From NCBI GenBank assembly GCA_963793645.1, contig CAWCAW010000005.1, positions 107,517 through 171,516 on the forward strand: DNA of 64,000 bases. The letters are read 5' to 3'. This stretch comes from CAWCAW01 sp963793645. Its GTDB lineage: Bacteria > Actinomycetota > Acidimicrobiia > Acidimicrobiales > UBA8190. This document shows positions 36,838 through 45,918 of this stretch, piece by piece. Made by a program: the position numbers and the translations under genes. Positions within the stretch are counted from its first letter, which is position 1. Each line of letters begins with the position of its first letter. The notes beneath the pieces are model-generated. The model was not told the DNA's origin. It saw only the letters and a list, made by a program, of their open reading frames with translations, and ran no database searches.

Positions 36838-37767
36838 TCAGGTTCCCGCCAGCTGGGCCACCACCGGCGCGAAGGCCTCCATGTCGTTCTCGTGCACGAC
36901 CCAGTAACCAACGCCCCAGCGCTGCCGGCGACGAACGAGGGCGTCGACGATCTCCGCCACCGAGCCGACCAAACCAACGGGCGTGTCGGCGGCGTCCTCG
37001 ACCGACATTCCCACCATCTGGGCCAGCTCCTCTATGGCCTGGCGACCGTTGTCCACGACGCGCACCACAAAGGTGAGACATTGCAGCTCGATCTCGTCGA
37101 ACCGATCACCGGCGGCGGCCCGCACCCACTCGAGACGACGGTCGTAGTGTTCGGGCGCCGCTGAGGCGATCGACTCGGGACCCATGAAACCCTCGGTGAG
37201 CCGTGGATTCAGACCGACGATGTCGGCCTCACGCGCCGCCAGGGACAGCACCCGCCGGCTTCCGCCTCCGACCATGAGCAAGGGATGGGGTCGGCGCGTC
37301 GGCTCGGGGTAGCCGGGCGCCCCATGGACGCGGTAGTGCTCCCCGGTGAAATCAGTGCTCGGGTTGCTCCACAGCGACTTGAGTACCGCAATGGACTCCG
37401 CCAGGCGATCGACGCGTACCGCCGGAGGGTCGCACGCGATGCCCGATTCGTCGTAGTCGGTCGTCATCCAACCCGCCCCGATGCCGAGCTCGAGACGACC
37501 TTCGGAGACGAGGTCCAAGGTGGCGGCTTCCTTGGCGAGCACGACCGGATGGCGATAGTCGTTGCCGATGACGAGCGTCCCCACCCGCAGCGTCGTGGTG
37601 GCCTCGGCGGCCACCGTCAAGGCGACCAACGGGGCCCACTGGTCGGTGAAATGGTCGGGAATGAACAAGGTCGAGTACCCGAGGTCCTCGACCTTACGCG
37701 CCATTGAGCGCCACGACGCTGCCGAGTCGGCCCGCGACAGCTGTACCCCGAAGCGGAAGGCGGCCAC
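36838..37767 (-). CDS. LLM-class flavin-dependent oxidoreductase (probably F420-dependent)
   Basis: 309-residue luciferase-like TIM barrel: FGVQLSRADSAASWRSMARK at the start, TTLRVGTLVIGNDYRHPVVLA, LELGIGAGWMTTDYDESGI and LLMVGGGSRRVLSLAAREA. The last two are typical of coenzyme-F420 (or FMN) binding members common in actinobacteria. The substrate is unknown. It is coupled to nadD with a 3-bp gap. The divergent aroG begins 31 bp upstream. Confidence 0.88.
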   Translation of the reverse strand: MAAFRFGVQLSRADSAASWRSMARKVEDLGYSTLFIPDHFTDQWAPLVALTVAAEATTTLRVGTLVIGNDYRHPVVLAKEAATLDLVSEGRLELGIGAGWMTTDYDESGIACDPPAVRVDRLAESIAVLKSLWSNPSTDFTGEHYRVHGAPGYPEPTRRPHPLLMVGGGSRRVLSLAAREADIVGLNPRLTEGFMGPESIASAAPEHYDRRLEWVRAAAGDRFDEIELQCLTFVVRVVDNGRQAIEELAQMVGMSVEDAADTPVGLVGSVAEIVDALVRRRQRWGVGYWVVHENDMEAFAPVVAQLAGT

Positions 37768-37798
37768 GGCAGAACTCTAGGCGCAGAGGCCTTACGCT

Positions 37799-39148
37799 GT
37801 GCCCATGACCGGCCAGTCGTGGAGCCCGCAGACCTGGAGGAACCACCCCGCCGCCCAACAGCCGCGGTGGCCCGACACCGGCGCGTTCGAGCGCGTCGTC
37901 AAGGAGCTCACCGCCTTGCCTCCCCTGGTCTTTGCCGGCGAGGCCCGCAGCCTCACGGCCGCCCTTAGTCAGGTGGTGGCCGGTAAGGCTTTTTTGCTCC
38001 AGGCCGGCGACTGTGCCGAGTCCTTCGCGGAATTCACCGCCGACAACATCAGGGACAAGCTGAAAGTCATCTTGCAGATGGCCGTCGTGCTCACCTACGG
38101 CGCCGGGGTGCCGGTGGTGAAGGTGGGTCGCATCGCCGGCCAGTTCGCCAAGCCCCGATCATCGGACACCGAGATCATCGACGGCGTGGAGCTCGACTCC
38201 TTCCGTGGACACATGGTGAGCGACGACGCCCCCTTGCCCTCGGCGCGCGTGCCTGATCCGCATCGTATGGTGGCCGCTTACCACCAGTCGGCATCCACGT
38301 TGAACCTCCTGCGGGCCTTCACCAAGGGCGGCTTCGCCGACATGTCGCAGGTCCACGCGTGGAACCAGCAGTTCGTGGCGGCCAGCGACGAGGGGCGCCG
38401 CTACGAGCAGATCGCCGGCGAGATCGATCGGGCCCTTCGCTTCATGGCCGCCAGCGGGATCGACCTCGGCAACGAGGGCACCCTCCACGAAGTCGACTTC
38501 TACACCAGCCACGACGCCCTGATCCTCGGCTACGAGGAAGCCTTGACGCGCCGTGACTCCATCACCGGTGACTACTACGACTGCTCGGCACACACGGTGT
38601 GGGTGGGCGAACGCACCCGCCAACTCGACGGTGCGCACCTCGAGTTCCTGGCTGGCATCCACAACCCCGTGGGCGTCAAGATCGGCCCCGACGTCACCGC
38701 CACCGAGGTGCTGGCTCTGTGCGAACGCCTCAATCCGCAGCGCACACCCGGACGTCTGACGCTCATCTCGCGCATGGGAGCGGCACGCGTGGGCACCGGG
38801 CTCACACCCCTGGTCGAGGCGGTACGCGACGAGGGCCATCCGGTGTTGTGGGCGTGTGACCCCATGCACGGCAACACCTTTGTCAGCGACGGGCGCAAGA
38901 CTCGTCGTTTCGACGACATCCTCGAGGAGATTCGCGGCTTCTTCGACGTGCACCGGCGGGCCGGCACGTGGCCGGGAGGCTTGCACGTCGAGCTCACTGG
39001 TGACGACGTCACCGAATGTCTGGGCGGATATGGCGACATCGTGGAAGACCAACTCCACGAGCGCTACACCACCACGTGCGATCCGCGCCTCAACGCCCGG
39101 CAGTCCATCGACCTGGCGTTTCGCGTCGCCGAATTGTTGCGCAGCTGA
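37799..39148 (+). CDS. aroG: 3-deoxy-7-phosphoheptulonate synthase, class II
   Basis: First enzyme of the shikimate pathway, plant/actinobacterial class II type. 449 residues with AGDCAESF, RIAGQFAKPRS, DCSAHTVWVGERTRQLDGAH and CDPMHGNTF, which carry the Cys, Arg, His and Glu metal and substrate ligands. GTG 37799 or ATG 37805 may be the start. It is transcribed alone, divergent from the LLM gene, and followed by a 253-bp gap (39,149-39,401) in which I see no gene. Confidence 0.96.
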   Translation: MPMTGQSWSPQTWRNHPAAQQPRWPDTGAFERVVKELTALPPLVFAGEARSLTAALSQVVAGKAFLLQAGDCAESFAEFTADNIRDKLKVILQMAVVLTYGAGVPVVKVGRIAGQFAKPRSSDTEIIDGVELDSFRGHMVSDDAPLPSARVPDPHRMVAAYHQSASTLNLLRAFTKGGFADMSQVHAWNQQFVAASDEGRRYEQIAGEIDRALRFMAASGIDLGNEGTLHEVDFYTSHDALILGYEEALTRRDSITGDYYDCSAHTVWVGERTRQLDGAHLEFLAGIHNPVGVKIGPDVTATEVLALCERLNPQRTPGRLTLISRMGAARVGTGLTPLVEAVRDEGHPVLWACDPMHGNTFVSDGRKTRRFDDILEEIRGFFDVHRRAGTWPGGLHVELTGDDVTECLGGYGDIVEDQLHERYTTTCDPRLNARQSIDLAFRVAELLRS

Positions 39149-39401
39149 CCACAACTCCACGACAACTGCGTAGACATGCGCAGTGCTGCGGCGTGGGGTT
39201 CTGAGCAATCCTTGGGCCGTTTTGAGCGTTGCCCGAAGACCACCCACCGTCATCACCGCAGGTGAGGTCGATGCTTTTCGAAGTCGTTGCTTAGCCCCGC
39301 CATCTCGGTGAGAATGACGCGGGCCCTTACGCGGGTCGCCGTGGCAGACGAAGACAGCACGCGACGCACGGCGCAACAGCAAGGAATCCACCTCACCCCC
39401 C

Positions 39402-41017
39402 ATGTCATCGCCTTTGTCTCTCCCCACGCGCCTCGGGCGCATCGCCACCGTCATGGCGTTGGTCGCACTGGTCGCGCTCGGCATCGTCGGCGGCCACGCG
39501 TCGCCGCGAGCGACGCACCCACTGCTGGCGTTGACGTCAGCGTCGAGCGCACCGGCGCCGGCGCCGGCCTACTGGACGGTGGCCTCTGACGGTGGGGTGT
39601 TCGCTTTCGGGGGCCTGCCCTTTCGAGGGTCGATGGGCGGCCAGCACATAAACGCCTCCATGGTGGGTATCGCCCCCACCTCCAGTCTCACTGGCGACAA
39701 CGGCCAACCGGGGGCCAACGGTGCGGGCTACTGGACGGTGGCGTCCGATGGCGGGATCTTCGCTTTTGACGCTCCGTTCTACGGGTCGATGGGGGGAACC
39801 AAATGGTGGCCCCCATGGTGGGCATCGCCGCTGATCCAGCTACCGGGGGCTACTGGACGGTGGCGTCCGATGGCGGCGTGTTCGCTTTCAATGCTCCGTT
39901 CTTCGGCTCCACGGGCAACAAGCGACTTGACGCCCCCATCGTGGCTATGGCGTCCACCCCCAACGGAAAGGGGTACTGGCTCTTCGCCTCCGATGGCGGG
40001 GTGTTTGCCTATGGGAACGCCGGCTTCCACGGGTCCATGGGTGCGAGCACCCTGGCCAAGCCCATCGTGGGGGCGACGGCTAACGCGGCGGGCACCGGCT
40101 ACTGGTTGGTGGCATCTGACGGCGGCGTGTTCGCCTTCAATGTCCCGTATCTCGGATCTCTCGGCAATCACCAACTCGCTCACCCCATCGCGGCGATGAC
40201 GTCGGCCGACAACGGCGGGTACTGGATGACCGACACCAACGGAGCCGTGACGGCCTTCGGGGACGCCGGCTATTTCGGCTCGGCCCCCCAACACATCGCG
40301 TACCCCATGGTGGGCATCGCCGACGGACCGGGCACCGGAGCCGCCAGTGGCAATGGCATCTACCCGTCAGGCGCCTACGGCTTCGATCTGGGCTGGCCCC
40401 AATGCGGCGCCGGATATCCGTCGGGCCACATCGTCGGCATCGTCGAGGCCACCGGCTCGGGCGGCAGTGCCCCCAATCCCTGCCTGGCTTCGGAAGCCCA
40501 GTGGGCGGGGGCGGGACTCAACCTCTATCTGTATATGACCTACGGCACCACCGGTTCGGCCGTGATCGATTGCACCGGTACCTACGCAGACCAATGCGAC
40601 TTTGGCTACGCGGCGGCCCTCTATGCGTACAAGACCGTTCAGAACGCGGCGGTCAATCCGCTGGTCACGTGGTGGGTGGACGTGGAGTCGGATCCGAGTT
40701 GGACCACCAACACGGCCGCCAACGCGGCGGTGGTGCAAGGTGCGCTGGCGGGGCTACGCGACCAGGGCATCAACAACGTGGGCATATACACGAGCCCCGA
40801 CTCGTGGAACGGGATCGTGGGCGACTTCCAGCCGGCGGTGCCGCTGTGGCTGGCGTGGTGGACCAACGACGGCCCGGCCAACTGCCAGAACATCGCCTCG
40901 TTCGCGCAGAGCAACGACGACGAGCTTCCCACCGGGCCGGTATGGGTGACGCAGTACACCAACGACTCCACCACACAGTCCAACGGTCAGCCCGTCGACG
41001 GCGACTACGCCTGTTGA
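39402..41017 (+). CDS. Secreted six-repeat protein with GH25-like C-terminal domain (one frameshift)
   Basis: Residues 12-34 form a signal or anchor helix. Six repeats of about 40-50 residues follow, each opening YWTVASDGGVFAF or a close variant and continuing with (F/Y)xGSMG and a PMVGIA-like strand; this regularity suggests a beta-propeller. The C-terminal about 200 residues (FDLGWPQCGAGYPSGHIVGI, then WWVDVESDPSW, GIYTSP, PLWLAWW) resemble GH25-like/DUF1906 peptidoglycan-hydrolase folds. The frame breaks in repeat 2: the run of six G at 39,791-39,796 needs a seventh to join both parts in register (GSMGG then NQMVAPMVG). Function is unknown; a cell-wall role is inferred. Confidence 0.75.
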
Positions 41018-41031
41018 GCTCAGCCTTGGCG

Positions 41032-41046
41032 TGACGAACTTCGTCA
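41032..41046. terminator. Small hairpin between convergent genes
   Basis: TGACGA-ACT-TCGTCA forms a 6-bp stem between the ends of the six-repeat protein and the VWA gene, and includes the VWA stop codon. There is no T-run, so a terminator role is only a guess from position. Confidence 0.25.
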
Positions 41047-42483
41047 GGCCAGCTGCGTCACGAACTGCTCGAGCTGGCGGAGGTTGCGGCACTCGAACAC
41101 CTCGTCGCAGTGCACGGCGTACTCCCCGACGATGGAGTCACCCGAGCCCCAGTACGCCTTGGGTTCGGGGTTCAACCAGTAAACGTGGCGAGCCCGGTGC
41201 CGTATCTCCTGGACGACCCACGCCTGTGAGGCGTGGTAGTTGTTGCGGGCATCGCCGAGCAACAGCACGCTCGAGCGCGGGGTGATCTCCTCGCCCCATC
41301 TCTCCCAGAACACCGTAAAGGCGTGCCCGTAGTCGGAATGCCCGTCCACCCACACCACGTCGGCTTCGGTGTTGACACGGTGTACGGCCTCGGCGACGTC
41401 GTCGGCCCCCTCGAACAAGCGGGTGACCTCGTCGATGCCGTCGATGAACACGAAGCTGCGCACCCTCGAGAACTGCGAGCTGATGGCGTAGACGAGGTGC
41501 AACGTGAAACGGGCAAAGGCAGCCACCGAACCCGAGATGTCGGCGATGACGATGATGTCGGGCTTGGCGGGCCGGGGATAGCGGAACTTGGGGTCGACGG
41601 GCACACCGCCGGTGGACAGCGAGTGGCGCATGGTGGAGCGAAAATCCAGCGGCCCTTTGCGACCGTGGCGGCGCTTGCGGGCCAGTCGTACGGCCAGCTT
41701 CCGAGTCAGCGGGTGAATGGCGCGGCGCAAGGCCGTCAACTCGTCGCGCGTGGCGTGCATGAAATCGATGTCTTCGGGCAACGGGCGGCGCAACGAGCGA
41801 GCCAGCGCCTCCACACCCCGGTCGGCCACCAGGCGGCGCCGGATCTCGTCTTCGATCTCCTTGCGTAAGCGCTCCAGCCGGGCGGCGAACTCGTCTTTGG
41901 CGAGGCGTTCCTCCAGAGTCGTCAGCGCGCCATCGGGCGCCTCGGCGCGCGCCGCGTCGAGCAGGCGCGCCGCCAAGGCGTCGAGATCGAGGTTCCGAAG
42001 CGTTCGGTACAGGTAATACGTCCCTCCCACCGGCCGGCCCGGCTCCATGCCTGCGTAGGCAGTCACCGCCTGGCGGGCCAGGGCGGCGATCTGGGCGTCG
42101 TTGGCTGACAGCAAGGCTCGAAAGAGCATCTCGGCGAGATCCTCAGGTGAAAGGGCTTCGCCCCCGCCGCCTTGGCCGCTTCCTTGGCCTTGGCCCTGCC
42201 CCGCCCCGGCCGAGTCGGCGTCGCCGCCCTCCTCACCGGCGCGCTCGACGTCGATGCCGAACTGGGGACCGCGCATCGAGAAGTACACCTCGAAGGCGGT
42301 TTCGAACGCCTTCCAGTGTGCCGAGGACTTGACCAACGTGGCCGCCAGCGCGTACTTGAGGGCGTCACGATCCTCAAGGGGAATGTGTTGGACCGCCTCG
42401 GCGGCATCGACCGCCTCGGTGAGCGAGACCGGAAGCCCCGCGGCACGCAGCTCGGCCACGAAGCCGGTGAGGACGTCGAGCAC
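41044..42483 (-). CDS. VWA domain (CoxE-like) protein
   Basis: 479 residues. The N-terminal half is helical, with a Gly/Gln-rich linker (QGQGQGSGQGGGG) near 95-110. The C-terminal half is a CoxE-type von Willebrand A domain with the metal site DISGSVAAF and later D-x-H-S-D and GDARNN segments. It follows the MoxR-type ATPase by 6 bp. Such MoxR/VWA pairs act together as AAA+ chaperone systems that remodel or insert metal into partner enzymes; no partner enzyme is encoded next to this pair. Confidence 0.9.
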   Translation of the reverse strand: MLDVLTGFVAELRAAGLPVSLTEAVDAAEAVQHIPLEDRDALKYALAATLVKSSAHWKAFETAFEVYFSMRGPQFGIDVERAGEEGGDADSAGAGQGQGQGSGQGGGGEALSPEDLAEMLFRALLSANDAQIAALARQAVTAYAGMEPGRPVGGTYYLYRTLRNLDLDALAARLLDAARAEAPDGALTTLEERLAKDEFAARLERLRKEIEDEIRRRLVADRGVEALARSLRRPLPEDIDFMHATRDELTALRRAIHPLTRKLAVRLARKRRHGRKGPLDFRSTMRHSLSTGGVPVDPKFRYPRPAKPDIIVIADISGSVAAFARFTLHLVYAISSQFSRVRSFVFIDGIDEVTRLFEGADDVAEAVHRVNTEADVVWVDGHSDYGHAFTVFWERWGEEITPRSSVLLLGDARNNYHASQAWVVQEIRHRARHVYWLNPEPKAYWGSGDSIVGEYAVHCDEVFECRNLRQLEQFVTQLA

Positions 42484-42489
42484 GTGCGC

Positions 42490-43521
42490 TTACGGTCGGA
42501 CGCCCTCGGCCACCGACAGTTCCTTGGCGGCGCGCTCGAGGTCGCTTCGGTACTTGAGCAGAACATTCAAGGTGGCCTTGGCCGTATCGACGTCGATGGA
42601 CTCCACCCCGAGCACCACCAACGTCCGGGCCCAGTCGAGGGTCTCCGACACCGACGGGTGTTTTTTGAGCTCCATGGTGCGCAAAGAACGCACGATGCGA
42701 GCCACCTGATCGGCGAGCTCGTCGGTGATGCCCGGCACGCGGCGCAGCACGATGTCGCGCTCGCGCTCGAGCGACGGGTAGTCGAGATGCAAGTACAAGC
42801 ACCGGCGCTTCAGCGCCTCGGAGAGCTCCCGGGTGTTGTTGGAGGTGAGGAAGACGAGCGGAATCCGCTCGGCGCGCACCGTACCGAGCTCCGGAATCGA
42901 CACCTGATATTCCGAGAGCACTTCCAGCAACAGCGCCTCGGTCTCGAGCTCGAGGCGGTCGACCTCGTCGACGAGCAGCACCACCGCGTCAGGCGAACGG
43001 ATGGCCTCCAGTAGCGGCCGGGTGAGAAGAAACTCCTCGGAGAAGATGTCCTCTTCCAGCTGGCGCCAGGTCTCGCCGCCTTCGGCCGGCGTGTCGTGAT
43101 CGAGGTGGGCGGAGCCGGAGCTGGAGTCGTCGTGGTGATCGCCGACGACGCGCTGGGCCTGGATACGCAACAGCTGCTTCTTGTAGTTCCACTCGTAGAG
43201 CGCCTTGGACTCGTCGAGGCCCTCGTAGCACTGCAGGCGGATGAGCCGGCTTTGGGTGACCCGGGCCACAGACTTGGCCAGCTCGGTCTTCCCCGTGCCC
43301 GCCGGCCCCTCCACCAACACGGGCTTGGCGAGGCGATCGGCGAGATGCACCACGCCGGCAATGCCGTCGTCGGCGAGATACCCACTGTCGGCCAAGCGTG
43401 TGCGCACGTCGGCCACCGACGAGAATCGGGGCGGGCCGGGATCGGGAAAACCGAGGAGATCGCCAGCGGCCCCGGCGCTACCGGAGCCGGAGCCGGCGCC
43501 GCCGCGTGGCGAAGCGGTCAT
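42490..43521 (-). CDS. MoxR-family AAA+ ATPase
   Basis: 343 residues with Walker A GPAGTGKTEL, Walker B LLVDEVDRLE, sensor 1 LTSNNTREL and an arginine finger region (LKRRCLYLHLDYP). An acidic His/Asp/Ser-rich insert (VGDHHDDSSSGSAHLDHD) lies between Walker A and B. The start overlaps the proA stop by 4 bp, so it is translated from the proBA transcript, and it leads into the VWA gene. The client of the pair is unknown. Confidence 0.9.
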   Translation of the reverse strand: MTASPRGGAGSGSGSAGAAGDLLGFPDPGPPRFSSVADVRTRLADSGYLADDGIAGVVHLADRLAKPVLVEGPAGTGKTELAKSVARVTQSRLIRLQCYEGLDESKALYEWNYKKQLLRIQAQRVVGDHHDDSSSGSAHLDHDTPAEGGETWRQLEEDIFSEEFLLTRPLLEAIRSPDAVVLLVDEVDRLELETEALLLEVLSEYQVSIPELGTVRAERIPLVFLTSNNTRELSEALKRRCLYLHLDYPSLERERDIVLRRVPGITDELADQVARIVRSLRTMELKKHPSVSETLDWARTLVVLGVESIDVDTAKATLNVLLKYRSDLERAAKELSVAEGVRP

Positions 43522-44765
43522 GTGCGCACCTGCCCGTCACCGTGCACCACGTATTTGACACATGTCAGCGCCTCGAGCCCCATGGGGCCGCGGGCGTGCA
43601 GCTTCTGGGTCGAGATCCCGATCTCGGCGCCCAGCCCGAGCTCGGCACCGTCGACGAAGCGGGTCGACGCGTTGACCACCACGGCAGCCGCATCCACGGT
43701 GCGACAGAAGTGCTCGGCGGTGGCGATGTCGGTGGTCACGATGGCCTCGGAATGTCCCGAGCCGAACCGGGCGATGTGAGCAATGGCGTCGTCCACGCTG
43801 TCGACGACGGCCACCGACAGCGCCAGGTCGAGGAACTCGGTGGCAAAGTCGTCGTCGGTGGCCACGTCCATGTCCTTGACCACGGCGCGGGCCCGATCGT
43901 CGCCCATCAGGGTGACGCCGTCGAGGGCCAGCCGGGCCCGAGGGAGAAACGAGTCGGCCACGTCGCGGTGCACGAGGAGGGACTCCGCCGCGTTGCACAC
44001 GCCGGGACGTTGCGTCTTGGCATTGACCACGATGGCCAACGCCATGTCCAGATCGGCGGCCACGTCGACATAGACGTGGCAGTTCCCGTCGCCATCGATC
44101 ACGGTGGGGACCTTGGCTTCGGCGCGCACCGTGTCCAGCAGCGATCGCCCCCCGCGTGGGATCAAGCAGTCGATCACGCCCACGAGCTGCATGAACTCGA
44201 CCGCCGCGCTCCGGCTCGTGTCGGCCACCAAGATGACGGCGTCCTCGGGGAGCCCGGCTTTGGACAACCCTTCGCGCAGACACTCGACGATGGCCGAGTT
44301 CGACGCCAGCGCGCTCGACGATCCCCGCAGCATGGTGGCGTTCCCGGCCTTGAGGCACAAGGCGGCGGCGTCACTGGTGACGTTGGGCCGGTTTTCGTAG
44401 ATGATGCCCACCACTCCGAGGGGAACGCGCACCCGCTCGACGCGTAGGCCGTTGGGGCGCACCCAGCCACCGACGATCTCCCCCACCGGGTCGGCCATGG
44501 CCGCCACCGACCGCATGGTGTCGGCCATAGAGGCGATCCGCCCGTGGTCGAGGCGCAGCCGATCGAGTTGGGTGGAGGTGGCGCCGTCTGTCTCGGCCTG
44601 GGCCAGGTCGGCGGCATTGGCGGCCAGGATGTCGGCGCCGCGTCGCTCGAGCAGCTCAGCGCCCATGACCAAACCCGCCTCCTTGGTGGCGCTGGATACG
44701 CCGACAAGCTCCCGGCCTGCGTCTTTGGCGCGCCGCCCGAGCTCGGCCAACGACGCAGTGCTCAT
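43518..44765 (-). CDS. proA: Glutamate-5-semialdehyde dehydrogenase
   Basis: Second step of proline synthesis. 415 residues from ATG 44765 (MSTASLAELGRRAKDAGREL). An ALDH fold with the cofactor region (VPLGVVGIIYENRPNV) and the catalytic Cys in RPGVCNAAESLLVH. The frame is open upstream into the proB end, but only this start gives the family N-terminus. It follows proB with a 37-bp gap. Confidence 0.96.
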   Translation of the reverse strand: MSTASLAELGRRAKDAGRELVGVSSATKEAGLVMGAELLERRGADILAANAADLAQAETDGATSTQLDRLRLDHGRIASMADTMRSVAAMADPVGEIVGGWVRPNGLRVERVRVPLGVVGIIYENRPNVTSDAAALCLKAGNATMLRGSSSALASNSAIVECLREGLSKAGLPEDAVILVADTSRSAAVEFMQLVGVIDCLIPRGGRSLLDTVRAEAKVPTVIDGDGNCHVYVDVAADLDMALAIVVNAKTQRPGVCNAAESLLVHRDVADSFLPRARLALDGVTLMGDDRARAVVKDMDVATDDDFATEFLDLALSVAVVDSVDDAIAHIARFGSGHSEAIVTTDIATAEHFCRTVDAAAVVVNASTRFVDGAELGLGAEIGISTQKLHARGPMGLEALTCVKYVVHGDGQVRT

Positions 44766-44802
44766 AGTCCAGGCTACCTCCGCCGCCGAGGCGCCTTGAG
44801 CG

Positions 44803-45918
44803 TCACACCAGGACGACCAAATCGTCGCGATGGACCACTTCATGCGCCACGCCGTCGGGGAGCTCGCTGCTACGGCGACCCGCCCATTGCTCGATGCGCT
44901 CGGCAGGGTGGGCCACGAGTCCTTTGGCGAACACCTGACCGTCGGGACCGGCGATCTCCACGGCATCGTCGGTGTCGAAGCGGCCCGCCACCGACACCAC
45001 CCCGGCCGGCAACAAGGAGGCGTCACTGTCCACCAGGGCCCGGCGGGCCCCTTCGTCAACCACCACCATCCCGGAGGAGGCCACCGCAAAGGCGATCCAC
45101 AACTTGCGTGCCGGCAGGCGATGGGGCCGAGGCCTGAACACGGTGCCGACCTTGGGATCACCCGCCACCACGGCATCGAGAATGCCGGGACGCCGGGCAT
45201 CGGCGATCACCGTCTTGACCCCCGACCACGCCGCGATCTTGGCGGCGGACAGCTTGGAGGCCATGCCCCCGCTTCCGGCCGCCGAACCGGGCCCCCCGGC
45301 CAATGCCTCGAGCCGGTGATCGACCTCGATCACTTCTTCGATAAGCGACGCCTCCACCTCGACGCGCGGATCGGCGGTGAAAAGTCCGGCCGTATCGGTG
45401 AGCAAGATGAGCAGATCGGCCGCCACCAGATGGGCCACCAACGCGGCCAGCCGGTCATTGTCACCGAAGCGGATCTCGTCGTCTGACGTGGCGTCGTTCT
45501 CGTTGACCACCGGGATCACACCGAGTTCGAGCAGCCGCGACAGCGTTTGGCGGGCGTGCAGATACTGCTGGCGCGAGGCGAAATCCAGCGGGGCCAGGAG
45601 CACCTGACCGACGGTGAGGCCGCGCGCCCCGAGGGCGTCGTCATAGACCCGCATGAGCCGAGGCTGTCCCACCGCGGAGACGGCTTGGAGGGTGGCCAGG
45701 TCACTGGGCCGTTCCCCGCTGCCTAGGGCCGACCACCCCGAGGCAATGGCACCGGAACTCACCAGCACCACGCTGTCGCCACGGTGCCGCAAGGCGGCCA
45801 GCTCGCCGCAGAGCTTGTCGATGGCCGCCGCGTCGATACCGCCCGCGGCGTCGGTCACCGATGACGACCCCACTTTGACCACGACTGTCCGTTCCCGAGA
45901 CAGCCCGGTGGGGTTCAC
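44803..45918 (-). CDS. proB: Glutamate 5-kinase
   Basis: First step of proline synthesis. 371 residues: amino-acid-kinase domain (VVVKVGSSSVTD, VSSGAIASGW, VNENDATSDDEIRFGDND, GSGGMASKLSAAKIA) and a C-terminal PUA domain (about 280-371). The PUA form is the full-length type, often feedback-inhibited by proline. The start overlaps the end of obgE by 4 bp. Confidence 0.96.
   Translation of the reverse strand: MNPTGLSRERTVVVKVGSSSVTDAAGGIDAAAIDKLCGELAALRHRGDSVVLVSSGAIASGWSALGSGERPSDLATLQAVSAVGQPRLMRVYDDALGARGLTVGQVLLAPLDFASRQQYLHARQTLSRLLELGVIPVVNENDATSDDEIRFGDNDRLAALVAHLVAADLLILLTDTAGLFTADPRVEVEASLIEEVIEVDHRLEALAGGPGSAAGSGGMASKLSAAKIAAWSGVKTVIADARRPGILDAVVAGDPKVGTVFRPRPHRLPARKLWIAFAVASSGMVVVDEGARRALVDSDASLLPAGVVSVAGRFDTDDAVEIAGPDGQVFAKGLVAHPAERIEQWAGRRSSELPDGVAHEVVHRDDLVVLV

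Noticed and set aside
41044..43521. MoxR/VWA pair as a defence (ternary AAA/VWA) system
   Set aside because: No third effector, nuclease or protease gene is present, and the CoxE-type VWA with MoxR is the ordinary chaperone pair.
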